The notes beneath the pieces are model-generated. The model saw only the letters and a list, made by a program, of their open reading frames with translations. It was not told the origin of the DNA and made no database searches. DNA of 64,000 nt from Tipula vernalis (lineage: Eukaryota > Arthropoda > Insecta > Diptera > Tipulidae), in contig OY282560.1 in NCBI GenBank assembly GCA_958295665.1, forward strand, positions 304,768,736-304,832,735, read 5' to 3'. Below are positions 1-12,379 of this stretch, piece after piece. The translations under genes and the position numbers were made by a program. The first letter of the stretch is position 1, and each line of letters starts with the position of its first letter.

Positions 1-1334
1 CGGAAATAGGAAAACAGAACAGGTATATATATATTTATTTACTTGTGATTGTGTGGCGCGGGCGCGAATATATTATTTTGTGATATGAAAACCTTGTTTT
101 GTTTTGTTATTTTTTTTAAAGAGCCCCATTTCAAGTGATAACGGAAAAGGGTGTGCGAAAATAAACCGCACAACGGGTATTTCCGCGACGTTGTTAAATT
201 TGTTTTGTCCAAATTTGATTTGACAAATATTTAACGTCAACAAATAAAAACAAACAAGATTGTTCGGGAAAGGTCACAAGAATTTGATGCAAACCGCTAT
301 ACCTAACAACACCATCGCATCATAGAAACAATAAAAAAGGGAAACAGATAAGTTTTTATTACGTGGTTCGACCACTACTATATTATATTATTTTTTTATT
401 TATTTATATTAAATATAATTATATTGTTATTGTTATAAAATCCAATTGATCATTATCAATAATTCGCATTGATAAATATGCAATTCAGGTGTAGTTAAAA
501 TAAGGACCGCGGATCCAACAAAATTTAGAAATGCTTAACTATAAGTAACTATTAATAAATAATTTTTTTTTTATTTATACATTTATACAATATATGTTAT
601 TTATTTATATACATACAAGTTTACTTACCTATTTATCTATTATTTATGATTGTAATTCATTGTTGTTTTTTTTATTGATTCTGTGAATAATTACGTTACA
701 ATTGTACCAAAAATCATCTGTTTGTTTATTTAATTATCTTTTTCCTCTTGAATCATGATTGCTTCTTCCAAGTTATTGTCGCGTATTTTTATATTTTTGT
801 TCTTACACAGTGTTTAAGTTCCTAGCTTAATACAATATCATCATGTGTGAATAGTTTTAGTGTTAGTATGGACTAGCGTACATTAGTGGAATTAATATGG
901 GGCACACTAAATATAAGTGCGTTGTGTTGCCATTGCGGAGGGTGGAGAGCACGTGGTCCGTCACCTGACCACCATAGAATACGGCTGTGATTTAATTTAG
1001 TTTCCTTTAATTTGGTTATGTCAATTTATTTACTTAATTGAAAATGTGATCTCATCTGTGATATGATATAAAATATCACCTAGTTTAACGAGGCACGTTC
1101 CATGTTTGTTTGTCCCACCTGTGTAGTCGTTAATGTGTACACTCCATCGCAGCACATCCAGTTCCTTGTAATTGGTGACAAGAACTACGCCCACCGACGT
1201 CACCTAGCCGGCAAACGTGCTGCAGTCACCGATGTGTAGAGTTACAAGGAAATTCTGTTAATGGGGCGAAAATCAACCATCTAAGTTGATACAGTATGAT
1301 TGCAACATAGTTGGAACTTAGTCGTCCCGTTACA
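1..1334 (+). repeat. 5' LTR of Ty3/gypsy element (first ~5 bases off window)
   Basis: This stretch is repeated almost perfectly at 14926-16260. It ends in TTACA one base before the primer-binding site. By comparison with the right copy the LTR begins TGTCG and is about 1,340 bp, which is long for the family. No gene is present in it. Confidence 0.95.
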
Positions 1335-1335
1335 G

Positions 1336-1353
1336 TGGCGCCCAAACTGGTAG
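1336..1353 (+). other. Primer-binding site of the Ty3/gypsy element
   Basis: TGGCGCCCAAACTGG begins one base after the LTR end. The first eight bases match the TGGCGCCC type used by elements primed by tRNA-Lys; the remainder was not matched to a specific tRNA. Confidence 0.75.
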
Positions 1354-2213
1354 AACCAATTGATAGTACCAGTACAGTTATTTCTTTTTTAGTATTAATT
1401 TCATCTCTTAGGAGTTTTTTTTTTTCTCTTAGGAGTGAAAAGTGGACGTTACACACATTGACGATTATTTTATTTTAGTTTCTGAATTATTATTTTATTA
1501 AATTTGTTAATTTATTAGTTATTTAGCGTTTTCGGATCATCGCGTTGTTTTCCGCTTTTGCGTTTTGATGGCAATGTTTGGATATGATCTGGAATCTCCA
1601 GGAATGCATGTTTCGTACTTCCAGCTATTTTCCGTTTTCAAAAAGAAAATGTTGGTTACTAAGGCTAACCGAGAATAATAGCATTATAAGGATGTATTGT
1701 TTTGTAAGTAGTCCTGATTAATTGAATCTTGATACATACATGCATGTTTGGTATGCTCGCAATCTATTCACTGTAGTAGTTTTGACTATATTGCTAGACT
1801 CAACGGAAGATGTGTGTACGTATTATTGCCTGTTATTTTGAACCCGTTTCAACGAGTCATGAAATCCGTCGAGATGCGTTGATACATAATTTCGTGTATC
1901 GTGACATCATGCCTGTAAGAAATTGGTTCAACCCACATTAAAACAAATATGGAACGTGAGGTGTCGTTAATAGTAGTTTCTGTTATTTATGCTACAGCCT
2001 ATTCTAAATTTATTTTGTTCAATAAAATGTATGTTAGTCCAGCTACCTTTACTAATTAAATTAATCTAAATTATTTTTGTCGTATCGTATCGTATCGCTA
2101 ATTGTTACAGACGATAATTATTTTTTTTTTGGGAAAACGATTTGTTTTTTTTGGCCAAATTATTGCAATTTAGAGTGTCAATCAAAAGTTACTAAAGTAA
2201 ATAGAAATAAAAG
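1354..2213 (+). other. Ty3/gypsy leader, no gene seen
   Basis: AT-rich untranslated leader between the primer-binding site and gag. It probably contains the packaging signal, but no specific structure could be identified. Confidence 0.6.
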
Positions 2214-2567
2214 ATGGAAGTGAAATATTTAGACTGTGATGAGCTCGCTGTTGAATGCCAAGTACGAAATATATCCGGCAACATTACGAGCAAAATGATC
2301 CAATTACAAGAGATACTGGAAAAAGAAATTGCAAAAGACCTTGATCCACCTACAAGGGCTCATCCTGCAGCATTAAAATGTCCAAAACGTGAGGTCAAAC
2401 TGTGCGGCGATAAATTCAGGCATATCGAAAGCCAGCTCCAATTACTTACTGAAGAGGATGAGTTTGAAGCGGATAAAATCACAGAGTTAGTGACTAGGGT
2501 ATTACATGTTGGCGATCGACTAGGACGTATTAACAGTTCGAAAGCAATATCAGTAATCTCTGGATAA
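2214..2567 (+). CDS. gag: gag, N-terminal part (117 aa, before an in-frame stop)
   Basis: This is an open frame of 117 codons ending in TAA at 2565-2567. The next codon, ATG at 2568, continues in the same frame into the main gag ORF, so the two parts together look like one gag gene of about 647 codons split by a single stop. The protein is acidic and probably helical, with several LxxLL-like leucine clusters, and has no recognisable catalytic motif. Two readings are possible: a nonsense mutation in an otherwise young copy, or a real two-part expression scheme by stop readthrough or reinitiation at the adjacent ATG. Because the LTRs are nearly identical, comparison with sister copies would decide. 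Confidence 0.7.
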   Translation: MEVKYLDCDELAVECQVRNISGNITSKMIQLQEILEKEIAKDLDPPTRAHPAALKCPKREVKLCGDKFRHIESQLQLLTEEDEFEADKITELVTRVLHVGDRLGRINSSKAISVISG

Positions 2568-4157
2568 ATGTTTAACACTTGCCAAAAACTCCTAAGTTAT
2601 CTACAAGATATTTGTATCAAAAAAACAGTTTCTGAAGACATGGAAAATTCATTAAAACAGGTCTTCGAGGAGTTTGCAGGGGATCCACTGACTGAAGAAA
2701 ACCAGTCCAGTGATGACACGAAGGAAGACCCTGACGAAAAATCACACCGGCCCGGAACATTACAGCAGCATAATCAACTAGCACGTTCAGCCAGCAAGGA
2801 TGAAACATCGCGGCCCGGAACTTCAACAGAATTTCATAATGTCATGCACTCAGATAAGCAAGTCACTGAGTTAACCGAAGATGAAAGGTTGGATTTAATC
2901 GCCGACAAAATTTGCAAAAAACTAGGTCTTACAGATATTCCAACATCTAAAAATCTGCGAAAACCCGTTCAAGGAACCGCTTTCGAACGAGTCAGCAATA
3001 GGCACGCAAGTAGCCCGAACTTTCAGCTACCTGGTAATTTTAACCCAATGCTACCTCCACCGTTTCACGGAACAACATCTAACCAACATACCTGGAGCAC
3101 TCTTCCAAACCCCAATGCAAGAATATCCAAGCAGTATTTGGAGATTTATAATTGGAAATTGGTGTATCACGGCGATGAAAAGGATGAACTTCTAATTGAG
3201 AGGTTTCTTTATCGAGTTCAACGCATGGCTTCGGAAAATGGTTTGACTAAAGATAGATTAGCAGCAAACTTTAGCGTGTTACTGAAGGAAAGAGCACTCA
3301 ATTGGTATTGGGAGCACCAGGAGACGTACGGAGTAGTACCTTGGGAAGATTTATGTGAAGCAATGATCGAACGATTTAAAACCAGGAGAACGGACGATGA
3401 TGTGAGACAAGCGATGGAGCGAAGAAAACAAAAATCCAGAGAACCGTTCCTTGATTTTTATCATACAATTCGAAGTATGGCGCTTTCATTATTAAGACCG
3501 ATGTTGGATAGTGAATTGATAAATTTGGTATGCCGAAATATGCGCGGAGGATTACAGGCTAAGTTTGCGGGATTCCAATTCCCAAGTACCGCGGAAATGG
3601 TGAGGCAATGCGTAATGGTTGAAGATACCTGGAATAGACTAGGGTGGACACCTGAAATTTACCATCAAGGAAGAATGCGTCAAATCAACGAGCTGGTTGT
3701 GAGCGGGGAAGATGAGGATGAAGGAGCCTTTGGGAGCAAAGAGGCTGAGCAACTAAGGCACTTCCATTCTGTGTGTGCAGTTTCAGATTCCAGGGACTTT
3801 AATACAAAATATGCAAATAAACAACCGAAACGTGATTTCCAAAGCCCACTCTCACCCAATGCTTGCTGGAACTGTTTTGCAATTGGTCATTTTTATAAAG
3901 AATGTACGGTGCCTATTAGGCATAGGTTTTGTTTTGGTTGTGGGGCTCCGGATAGATTAAAAAGCCAATGTACTCGTTGCAGGAGCTCATATGAGGGAAA
4001 CGTGATGAGGGATTTCAGAAACCCTGGGAATCTGAACTCCCGAACATACACCAGTTTAACACCCAGACGAATACAGGAAGAAGTGGCGACGAACACCGAC
4101 CCGGAACTGTACCAAGCACTCCCAAAGAGGGAAGCGAATACCAGAAAAGACCAATAA
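2568..4157 (+). CDS. gag: Gag polyprotein (matrix/capsid/nucleocapsid), 529 aa
   Basis: Structural protein of the Ty3/gypsy particle. The middle (about residues 190-370) has the helical capsid type of Ty3 gag, including WYWEHQETYG and the NLVCRNMRGGLQ stretch just before the nucleocapsid. The nucleocapsid has one canonical zinc knuckle, CWNCFAIGHFYKEC (CX2CX4HX4C, near 3864-3905). A second, CFGCGAPDRLKSQC (near 3930-3972), has Arg where His is expected. The start ATG directly follows the TAA at 2565-2567. Pol follows in the -1 frame relative to gag and is open across the gag stop, so Gag-Pol expression by -1 frameshifting is likely; I did not identify a convincing slippery heptamer. Confidence 0.9.
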   Translation: MFNTCQKLLSYLQDICIKKTVSEDMENSLKQVFEEFAGDPLTEENQSSDDTKEDPDEKSHRPGTLQQHNQLARSASKDETSRPGTSTEFHNVMHSDKQVTELTEDERLDLIADKICKKLGLTDIPTSKNLRKPVQGTAFERVSNRHASSPNFQLPGNFNPMLPPPFHGTTSNQHTWSTLPNPNARISKQYLEIYNWKLVYHGDEKDELLIERFLYRVQRMASENGLTKDRLAANFSVLLKERALNWYWEHQETYGVVPWEDLCEAMIERFKTRRTDDDVRQAMERRKQKSREPFLDFYHTIRSMALSLLRPMLDSELINLVCRNMRGGLQAKFAGFQFPSTAEMVRQCVMVEDTWNRLGWTPEIYHQGRMRQINELVVSGEDEDEGAFGSKEAEQLRHFHSVCAVSDSRDFNTKYANKQPKRDFQSPLSPNACWNCFAIGHFYKECTVPIRHRFCFGCGAPDRLKSQCTRCRSSYEGNVMRDFRNPGNLNSRTYTSLTPRRIQEEVATNTDPELYQALPKREANTRKDQ

Positions 4158-5518
4158 AACAGAAACATGATCGAACCACGCAAACACTTCCAATTAAAAA
4201 ACCAAGGCAGGACCGTGCTATAAAATACTTCAAAGTTAGAAAATTAATAAAAAAAATGGTAAGTGAATCGGTCATTACAAATACCAACGATTCGAGGCCT
4301 TATGCCAATGTCCTAATCAATGGAGTGCCGTGTCGTGGCCTGTTAGACAGTGGAGCAAATGTGTCGGTGTTGGGGTCTAACGCCGCGGAGTTCCTAGAGA
4401 CCAACCAATTTAGAGTAAACACCCTACCATCAACCCTGTGGACAGCAAGCGGTCAGATGCAACGAGTTGTAGGGCATATCACGGCAGAGGTTTCATATGG
4501 CGGTAAAACAAAAACCCTTCGTATTCACATAGCACCCGGTCTAAGCCAACCACTATATTTGGGCATAGATTTTTGGCAAGTATTTGGATTAGTTCCTGCG
4601 ATGGTTAGTGAAATCGAAGACTACAAACTATCATCACCTATTGACATGACCAAACATGATCTAAATATTCGTCAACAGGCCATCCTAGCAAATGTCGTGG
4701 ATCAGTTTCCTTCGTGCGAGAAGCTGGGTTTGGGACGAACGCACCTTGTCACTCATAGAATCGATGTCGGTCAGTCACCACCAATTAAACAGAGGTACTA
4801 TGCCGTTTCGCCAGCCAAACAAGCAGACATCTATAAGGAGCTGGACAGAATGTTGGCTCTCTGCGTAATCGAAGAGAGTCAAAGTTCTTGGTCATCCCCA
4901 GTGAGCCTCGTAAATAAGGCCAATGGAAAGGTTCGGCTCTGCCTGGATGCCCGCAAGGTAAATGCGGTGACGGTGACTGATGCTTACCCCTTGCCTCTGA
5001 TCGACGGGTTGCTAAGTCGATTAGACCAAACCCGATATATCAGTACGATCGACTTAAAAGATGCCTTCTGGCAAATACCCCTAGATCAAGAGTCAAGGGA
5101 TAAGACAGCTTTCACCGTCCCGGGACGCCCACTCTACCAGTTCGTCGTCATGCCGTTTGGGTTGTGCAATGCAGCCCAAACGATGTGTCGACTTATGCAC
5201 AAGGTTATCCCTCACCAGTTGCATGACCGAGTGTTTGTTTACCTTGATGATCTCCTAGTTGCCTCGGCAACCTTCGATGATCATATTCTGTTACTCTCTG
5301 AAGTAGCGAGATTATTGCGGAATGCGAATCTCACTATAAATGTAGAAAAAAGCAAATTCATGCTCAAGGAGACAAAATATCTCGGTTATGTAATTGGTGA
5401 TGGGTGCCTTAGAGTGGATCCGTCAAAAGTCCAGGCAGTAGCCGAATACCCCGCACCTCGAACGACTCAACAGATTAGGCGATTCCTAGGGTTGACAGGT
5501 TGGTATAGAAGGTTTATA
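4158..5518 (+). pseudogene. pol: pol, 5' part: aspartic protease and reverse transcriptase, cut by transposon
   Basis: The frame is open across the gag end and contains an ATG at 4256. The protease has the retropepsin motif GLLDSGANVSVLG near residues 28-41 after that ATG. The reverse transcriptase follows with VRLCLDARKVNAVTV, STIDLKDAFWQIPL, the MPFGLCNAAQTMCRL box, and the catalytic FVYLDDLLVA (YLDD) near 5238-5260. The coding sequence stops abruptly after GWYRRFI at 5516-5518, where the DNA transposon begins, and resumes in frame at 12394. As it stands the gene cannot make an intact Pol. Apart from the insertion, this half has no stop or frameshift. Confidence 0.95.
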
Positions 5519-5530
5519 CACCCAGAGAAA
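5519..5530 (+). repeat. Left terminal inverted repeat of CACTA-like element
   Basis: CACCCAGAGAAA, preceded by the TA target duplication at 5517-5518. Confidence 0.9.
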
Positions 5531-5830
5531 AGTATATTCACTTATTATGATTAACACTGGAATAACCTCCTAGGAATAACATTAAATTATGCGTATTCCA
5601 TTTAATCACATATGATTCAATATAAGATTGATTTAATCTTAAGTTTTCATGAAATATACCATAGTTTGATCATTTGATACATAAAAAAACATTCCCGGTT
5701 ATTCATAAATCATGCTTTTTATTAATAATTTCTCTAAAAATATTCCGATGTTACGAATTATTTTATCTCGGAAAACTAGGATTGAATTCCTATTCAAATC
5801 ACGGAATATGCTAGTTTACCAGTAAATACA
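5531..5830. promoter_or_regulatory. Left subterminal region with repeated GGAAT/ATTCC motifs
   Basis: About seven GGAAT or ATTCC pentamers in both orientations lie within 300 bp of the left end. CACTA-type elements carry short subterminal repeats bound by their own proteins, so these are candidate binding sites. The pentamer is short and the region AT-rich, so some copies will be chance. Confidence 0.4.
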
Positions 5831-7044
5831 ATAAATTTTTACAGAGGCATTATACAGTCCTGATTAATTTTTATTTATTGGATCCAATGAGAAGAAATTG
5901 CTAGCCGTGATCACAAATTTTTAATTTTTGTTATCTTCTATTACCCCCTCCAGAATATAAAACACAGGAAAATGAACCAAAAAAAAAAATCGGGACCTGG
6001 CATACATTTCATGCAATTTTGAGAATGATGCAAATAAAGGAATAATTCATGAATATAAAGTATAAATTATGTTATCGTAATTAATAATTTGATCCTAATA
6101 TGCACATTACAAGCGATTTACTGTTAACTACAGTCTTCCCCCGAAATAACGCCGAATCGATATTTTAAAATAAATCATTTTTTTTAAATAAATTTAAGCA
6201 AGGATTAAATTTTAAATTTATTTTTTTTTTTAATGCTTAGGCCTTATACTCAATATGGCGTAGTATTAAAAACACTATCTTTTCAAATAAAGGAAAACAA
6301 TTATTTTAATGCAACGCCTAGGCCGATACAATCGAGGGAAGACAGTATACGTGTACAGTTTTAGAAATTCGAACGTTTTACTTTTATGTTCAATCCAAGT
6401 GTAAAGTTTGGACTGTATAGATGCGTCAAGTGTTTTAGTGAAATTAAACAAATAATAATTTTTTGTGGAATAAATAATAATAATAATAATTGTGTAAGTA
6501 TTTAATAATTATAATTATTGTGTAAATGTTATTTATTAGATTATAGCACAGTGAAAGTGCAAATATTATTTATTAAGCTATTATAGTGCGAATAATAAAC
6601 AAAAACGATGGGGTTATGATTTTTTTTTTTTGTATTTGTACGAAAGTGATTATAAATTTTGGAATTTAATATTTAAGCATGTATGTACGTACACCAATAC
6701 CTCGATATACGCCCTAAATCGGTTCCTGAAAATTTGGCCGTAAATGGAAATGCCGTAAAGCGAATTTTTTTTTCATATACAATTTCATGCAAACCCGTTT
6801 CGAGAAAAGAAAAAAAAATCATGTAGGGGAATCCCCTAGTTTACTATTTTATATGTTGAATTTTTTTACCTTTTCCTTTGAAGAATAAAAATGTTTCACA
6901 AACATTTTTCTTTTTTTATTTTTGATTGGATAAACTGAAATTTGTATTTGTAGAAAATATACTTCATAATTTTTTTTAATTTTATTTATTTATTTTATTT
7001 TCCTGAAAATGTTTAAATAAGCCGCCAAGTTGTAGTTTTTCAAT
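5831..7044 (+). other. CACTA-like element, left non-coding region
   Basis: 1.2 kb, strongly AT-rich with many T and A runs. I see no ORF with family features. It presumably holds the promoter of the SAM-domain gene, but no specific element could be assigned. Confidence 0.5.
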
Positions 7045-10000
7045 ATGGATCCTGGTAATACGAGTTCCACGAATTCATCACATGATGACGCGTTAAGAGA
7101 GCCCGAAAGTGCACAAATCGACATAAATTCTGTTATTTTTGTGGATTTTAATTTACATAACCTACTTAAGGAATGGTCAATGGAACCAATTTTACCGAAA
7201 TTGTTAGGTAACATACAAAGTTTACTATACCCAACAAATTTCTAAAGTGATTTTGTATTATTTAAGAATTCAATATTGACATGGAGAGTTTAGCGTATTT
7301 AACAGAAACAGAAATATGCGAAATTTTCAAAACGGATCTTGGAAATCGATCAAAATTTCGTGCGAGACTCAACGAGTGGAAAAAAAACCATGTATGTATA
7401 CATATATTAACTAAATCAATTATACTTATACCACGTTTACACGAAACGTACTTTAATATCATAGTACTTTTTTGCGAACAAAGTATTTTTCGGTTTACAC
7501 AGAGTCTTGAATGACTTTTCGCATTGTTATTAAACTGAGTTTACATGCCATCAGTACATATTCAATACTTTTATAATATATACTTAAAATCAAAAATTTA
7601 TGTGTCAAACAATTAAAATATTTTAGTTGGTGTTCACACGAAGATACTATTTTGCTACATACGTTTATTCTACTGGTGTAAACGTGGCATGAGTTACAAT
7701 AATAGTTAATGTAATTATTATGTTATAGAACTTTACTTATGGAACAAATTTAAGCGGAAGCGACACTATATCAAACACTAGCGTAATAACTTGGGTCGAC
7801 CAGGAAGCTCAAAAGAGAAGTGATTCATCTTTAAGTTCAAGTTCTTCCACATCCAGATTTAATTTCGTAATTTAATGTTTATGTTTTTCAATTAATTGAT
7901 AATCTGAATATTCTTCTTTCTACCGATTTAAGGATTTAAATAATTTTTTTGAAAATGCAAATGGTGCACGAATTAGGGCGTTGTACGATGAGAATTCACC
8001 TCCCGGTTTCACGTGTGAATGTAGAGATTTATTCAGTACGTTCATAGTACGAGAGTTTGTCGACAATGGCATGATTCCATGACCCTCAATGTTTTTCGCG
8101 ATTTAGTCAGGCAAATAAAAATTATGTTTCCTGAAGAAAACTCTGTAAGTGTAATCATCACATGCTGCTTATTTTTTAATCTATTTTTTAACAGTAATTT
8201 AATTTCATCCACCTATGCAACTTATAAAATAGTACATGTTCTACTTATAATTAAAATTATTATTTAATAATTATTTCAGGAATATTATTTCAAGCAGCAC
8301 ACAAATCCAACAGGCAAGCTATATAATAAATACAGAGTTTTATCAAAACAATTAAAAAAAAGTGGATACTTTAGTGATGTTAAAAGGCGGCGGCAAGAGA
8401 CCAAGGAAACCTCTACTTCAGGTAAGAACGTTCAGAATAAACGCTTCCATTTTTCAAACTTGTATTATTTTATTATTTTATATTTTGTATAGATTTCGAC
8501 GAAAACCATGATGAAATAACCAGCGAGAATACGGATGGTAATTCAGTAAATGCTGAAACAAAAGATTGGTTAAAAGTTCATTGCACTCCCTGGGAAGTTA
8601 TTGAAAATAAATGGACCGATACTTGGGGAATTAGACGAAAGGACCTACAAAATACTAAAACTAATGATTTGCTCTTAACAGAATGGCCACTATACAAAAA
8701 TTCAACTGGTTTTCGATTGGTATGTATAAATTAATAATTACTTTTATTACACACTTTTTACAGTTATAAATATTATTTTGTGTAAATTTGCGAACTGGTG
8801 AGACGCGGGGTTTGCTTTTATGAGTTTGCGATTTTGCGATATTATTTTAGGTGTAGTCAATATCAGAAATTTACAAACTCATAAAAAGCTTTAGTAGTTT
8901 ACTTAGTCTCCTTTACCATTTTGCTTTTTACAGAATGAAACGTACAGTTCAGTGATTTCGGTACAATGAGCGGTGACATCACATCGCTGATTGAAATTAG
9001 AAAAAATGAATATTTCAGCGATGAAACCGCTCTTTACCAAGTTTATCAACATCTCGGTACAGTGTTAAAATGGATTAATTTACTATAAAAAAGAGTAGTT
9101 GATGTTAGTTCGTAAGTAGGGATACTCATACAACACTTTAGACTTAAACATAACAAGAGATACAACGACAAACTATGGCGATGAAATACGTTTTTCCATG
9201 AAATGTCGCCGTCGACATCTTCCAATTGAGCATCCTTTGATTTTTGAGTATTCTAATTTTAATAGCGGTGTCGCTTTCCGCTGTATCCCTTGTTTTGTTT
9301 AGACCTTTTGAGCGCGAATGGGGACTGCGAGTTAATAAAATTTTCGTCTTTCTGGAAAAATGCAGTGAATTTATAGTTTCATTTATATGTGAACATACGA
9401 GTATATTCAAATTTATCTATGATAGATTCACCCAACATCTTCTGGTAGTATTACTAAAATGTTTTTCCTCATTTCCCGAAACATAAGAAATTTTGATTTT
9501 TTTCACATTTCGAGTTCGGGCTCAATGTATTATATCCTAAAGTATTTGGCAGTTTAACTACAATTTAGTACGTGTAATTGACACTTTAGCGTTTTTTGTA
9601 TGAGAAATATACATACATTACACACATATACATTAAAAGTGGTTATATTTTGTGGAGGAAAAACACACTCGCTTTTATTATTTATAATATCCTAATAATA
9701 GCTATTATACAATGACATACTAACAATCAATTAAATCTTCTTTTACATTTCAGATAGAGATTGACTTTCAAAAATTATTTCCAGAAATCATGGAAAATTA
9801 TTACAGTTTTGGGAAAGTTTCAAAATTAAAACCACAACCTTATTCAATAAAAACTTGAAGGATAAATCTGCACAAGGAATTTTTAAAAATTATTCAGAGA
9901 ACAAAGGAATCTCAAAAATTTTAATAATTTAATATAAACTAATCCATAAATTACTTTTACAGATATTCAAAATTTGCAAATATGCAAATTAATGCATTAT

Positions 10001-10417
10001 ATTTTGAAACCATCTGGTAAACTAAGGCTTTCGAAAGATAAATTTTGGAAAGTCTCAATCAGCGATTCAGTACAATCATTTGTTATTGAAGTACTTGACT
10101 CGTCGCACATCACAAAGCAAATTGAGATAAACAAGGAATTTTGTAGATCAAGAAATTTGAGAGTGCAACCTTTTATAATTTGGGTAAATACTAAAACACC
10201 TCAGTTTTGCGTCACTTATGATGGTATTTTTTATAGCTTTGAAAATTTTTTATTAGCCTTAGACGTTTGTTTTAAAATTTTTTTTGTTTTTAATTTACAA
10301 TATCCAAAACAATCAACAAAATTTTGGTTATTTATTCAAACATTTTTTTACAAAATCGAAACAAAATTTGATTGTATTACCCCAGATATTATAGATACTA
10401 TATCTCAATTAACTTAA
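7045..10417 (+). pseudogene. Multi-exon SAM-domain gene inside the DNA transposon
   Basis: Exons can be read from GT-AG borders and phase: 7045-7207, 7267-7391, 7729-7866, 7933-8144, 8280-8421, 8493-8719, 9754 onward, and 9963-10417. Joining exons 1 and 2 across a 59-nt intron gives a sterile alpha motif domain (from NLLKEWSMEPILPKL to FRARLNEWKKNH). Exon 6 encodes a conserved-looking block (WEVIENKWTDTWGIRRKDL). The last exon ends in ALDVCFKIFFVFNLQYPKQS. This layout resembles uncharacterised metazoan SAMD3-like proteins, by my recollection of that family. The frame breaks near 8075-8080 (TGA, then a shifted frame) and near 9850, so the copy is probably inactive. The role is unknown; it is likely an accessory protein of the element. 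The intron at 8720-9753 is unusually long and includes a hairpin. Confidence 0.65.
8814..8889. repeat. Hairpin-forming insert related to the MITE at 19.9 kb
   Basis: GCTTTTATGAGTTTG at 8814-8828 pairs with CAAACTCATAAAAAGC at 8874-8889. The stem and the ATATTATTTTAG in the loop recur at 19945-20017 inside the foldback MITE, so this is probably a diverged copy of the same small element lying in the transposon intron. Confidence 0.5.
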
Positions 10418-10586
10418 TAATAAGCATAATTACTCAAAAAATAAATTTTTTAGTAAATATTAAAAAAAAAAAAAATGTTTAATGAAATTTTTTAGACAAG
10501 TTAAAAGTATGAAAAAAAAGAATTAAATTTTCAGTGAAATAATAATTTTAGTTACTATAAACCTAGTATTTTAAATTTTTAATAAA

Positions 10587-11690
10587 ATGTTTATCTGCTT
10601 CGATTGCTATAGCTCATTTAGTGGAGTAGAACTTCTAATGTTTCATTTCACACATGTGCATTTCATGAAATCAAGTGATATTTTACGATGTTGCCAGGAT
10701 AATTGTGGTCAGTCGTTTTCGAACCGAAACACATTTAAAAGGCACCTTTATAACCAGCATTCGAATATTTCGTTTCACAATGAAACACCCAGTTTTGTCA
10801 TTCAGGATCCTGAAACAAAACCTCAAACCTCAGCCACTAGTTTTAATGAGACATACCAGAAGAACATTCAATCATTTAATACGCCTGCAATGTTAGACGC
10901 AAATAATTTGAAAGATAAGCTACAACAAGGAGCACTACTTTTTGTTTTAGAGCTTTACTCTAAAACTAATATGACAACCACTGTTATTGATACAATTATA
11001 AAAGGGTTTAATAGGTGTATTTTACAAGGTATAATGGACCTTCTAAAACAAACATTGATTACTACTTGAAATATTGAAATTACTGAAATATTGGATATCT
11101 TAAATAACATATTTGATAAAGTAAAATCCGAGCATTTGTTAGTTAAAGAATTAAAAAATAAGATACAATATGAGTCCCCTGAAAAAAGAATAATTCATAA
11201 AGAAACAAGACAAGTATTTAAACGAGGCCAACCGATTTTTAAAAATATTGATTACAACTGTATCATGTTGCCTATTATCTATCAGATTAAAACATTTTTC
11301 GAATATTCAAATGTGTTTCAAGATACTTTAGCCAATACAAATAGTTTGTCGACTTGCGTTGCAAATAGGATAGAAAATTTTTCTCAAGGTAAACTATGGA
11401 AGGACAAATTGAAAACTTTTCCGCCAAATGATATAGTGTTGCCATATATACTTTATTATGATGATTTTGAAGCAGATTTTGAAGATATCGTATACGACAA
11501 CAGCTCTTTGTTCTTTATTCTTATAGAAATTAAAATTATTGGTTTCAACAAACATTTGAGGGTTTACAAATTAGGTGAAAAAAAAGATAAAAATTTCTTA
11601 AAAAATATTAAAGATTTAGATACAAAAAAACCATTTGAGATCCATTTACTTCTAAACGGGCAAAAAGTTTTCTTGCCAAGAATTCTGTAG
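10587..11690 (+). pseudogene. C2H2 zinc-finger protein, likely truncated transposase of the CACTA-like element
   Basis: One reading frame of 367 codons is interrupted by a single TGA at 11067-11069. The N-terminus has two C2H2-like fingers, CFDCYSSFSGVELLMFHFTHVH and CCQDNCGQSFSNRNTFKRHLYNQH. The later half has a conserved-looking block (LWKDKLKTFPPNDIVLPYIL, then YYDDFEADFE) typical, as I recall it, of large metazoan C2H2 proteins linked to CACTA-like transposons. In that family a catalytic segment follows; here the frame ends at 11690 and nothing similar follows before the right end at 12391. The protein is therefore C-terminally truncated and probably cannot act alone. Assignment as transposase is inference; the zinc fingers and truncation are visible. 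Confidence 0.6.
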
Positions 11691-11879
11691 AGTTTATTTA
11701 TTAAATTTCGTTTAATCTTTTTTTTTGTAAAATATAATAAAACTAATGAATTTATAAATTTCGTGATTGAATATTTAAAATAATAAACTGTAATTTTAAT
11801 TAATAAAAATTTTGTGATATTAATAGAAATTAAAACTGTTTTTTAATTAAAGAATAATTTGAATAATATACCCTGAGAA

Positions 11880-12379
11880 GTAGAAAATAAAGCTGGAAAT
11901 TATCAGGCGTTATAAGCGAGACTTAATGAATTTCCAACTGAAGCTTAAGGCTTCTGGAATTTATTATGCCGAAATATGCACCAATCTACCCCAATTTTTG
12001 AACAATTTATTCCATCATAGGCATGATGAACCAATACTCATTTTGTATTCTGGAATGCTTAAATATGGATGAAGCGGCAAATTAATTCCCAAATAGGAAT
12101 GATGAATGATTATTCTTCCGAAATAGGCACCAATCTGCCATAGGTATAGGCATGATGAACGAATTCTCATTTTGTGTTCTGGAGTTTATCATGCTTAAAT
12201 ATGCATAAAACTGCCTAGACTCTTTTAACAATTCATTCCAAAATTGACATGAGAAATGATTACTTATTTATGCATGTTACATTCATTTTATGTATAACTT
12301 ATTCCTGTGATAGGTCAAGTTGAATTTCATACTTAATTTTTGCATAGATAATCCGCTATAGGAATAATAGATACTTCGA
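11880..12379. promoter_or_regulatory. Right subterminal region with repeated GGAAT/ATTCC and GGCATGATGAA motifs
   Basis: The 500 bp before the right end contain eight or so GGAAT/ATTCC motifs. They also contain a longer recurring phrase (ATAGGCATGATGAA at about 12018 and 12146, with variants such as AATAGGAATGATGAATG). They mirror the left subterminal motifs and are candidate transposase-binding repeats. Confidence 0.45.

Noticed and set aside
9144..9486. Overlapping frames on both strands in the long intron of the SAM gene
   Set aside because: Short, AT-rich and without motifs; treated as intron.
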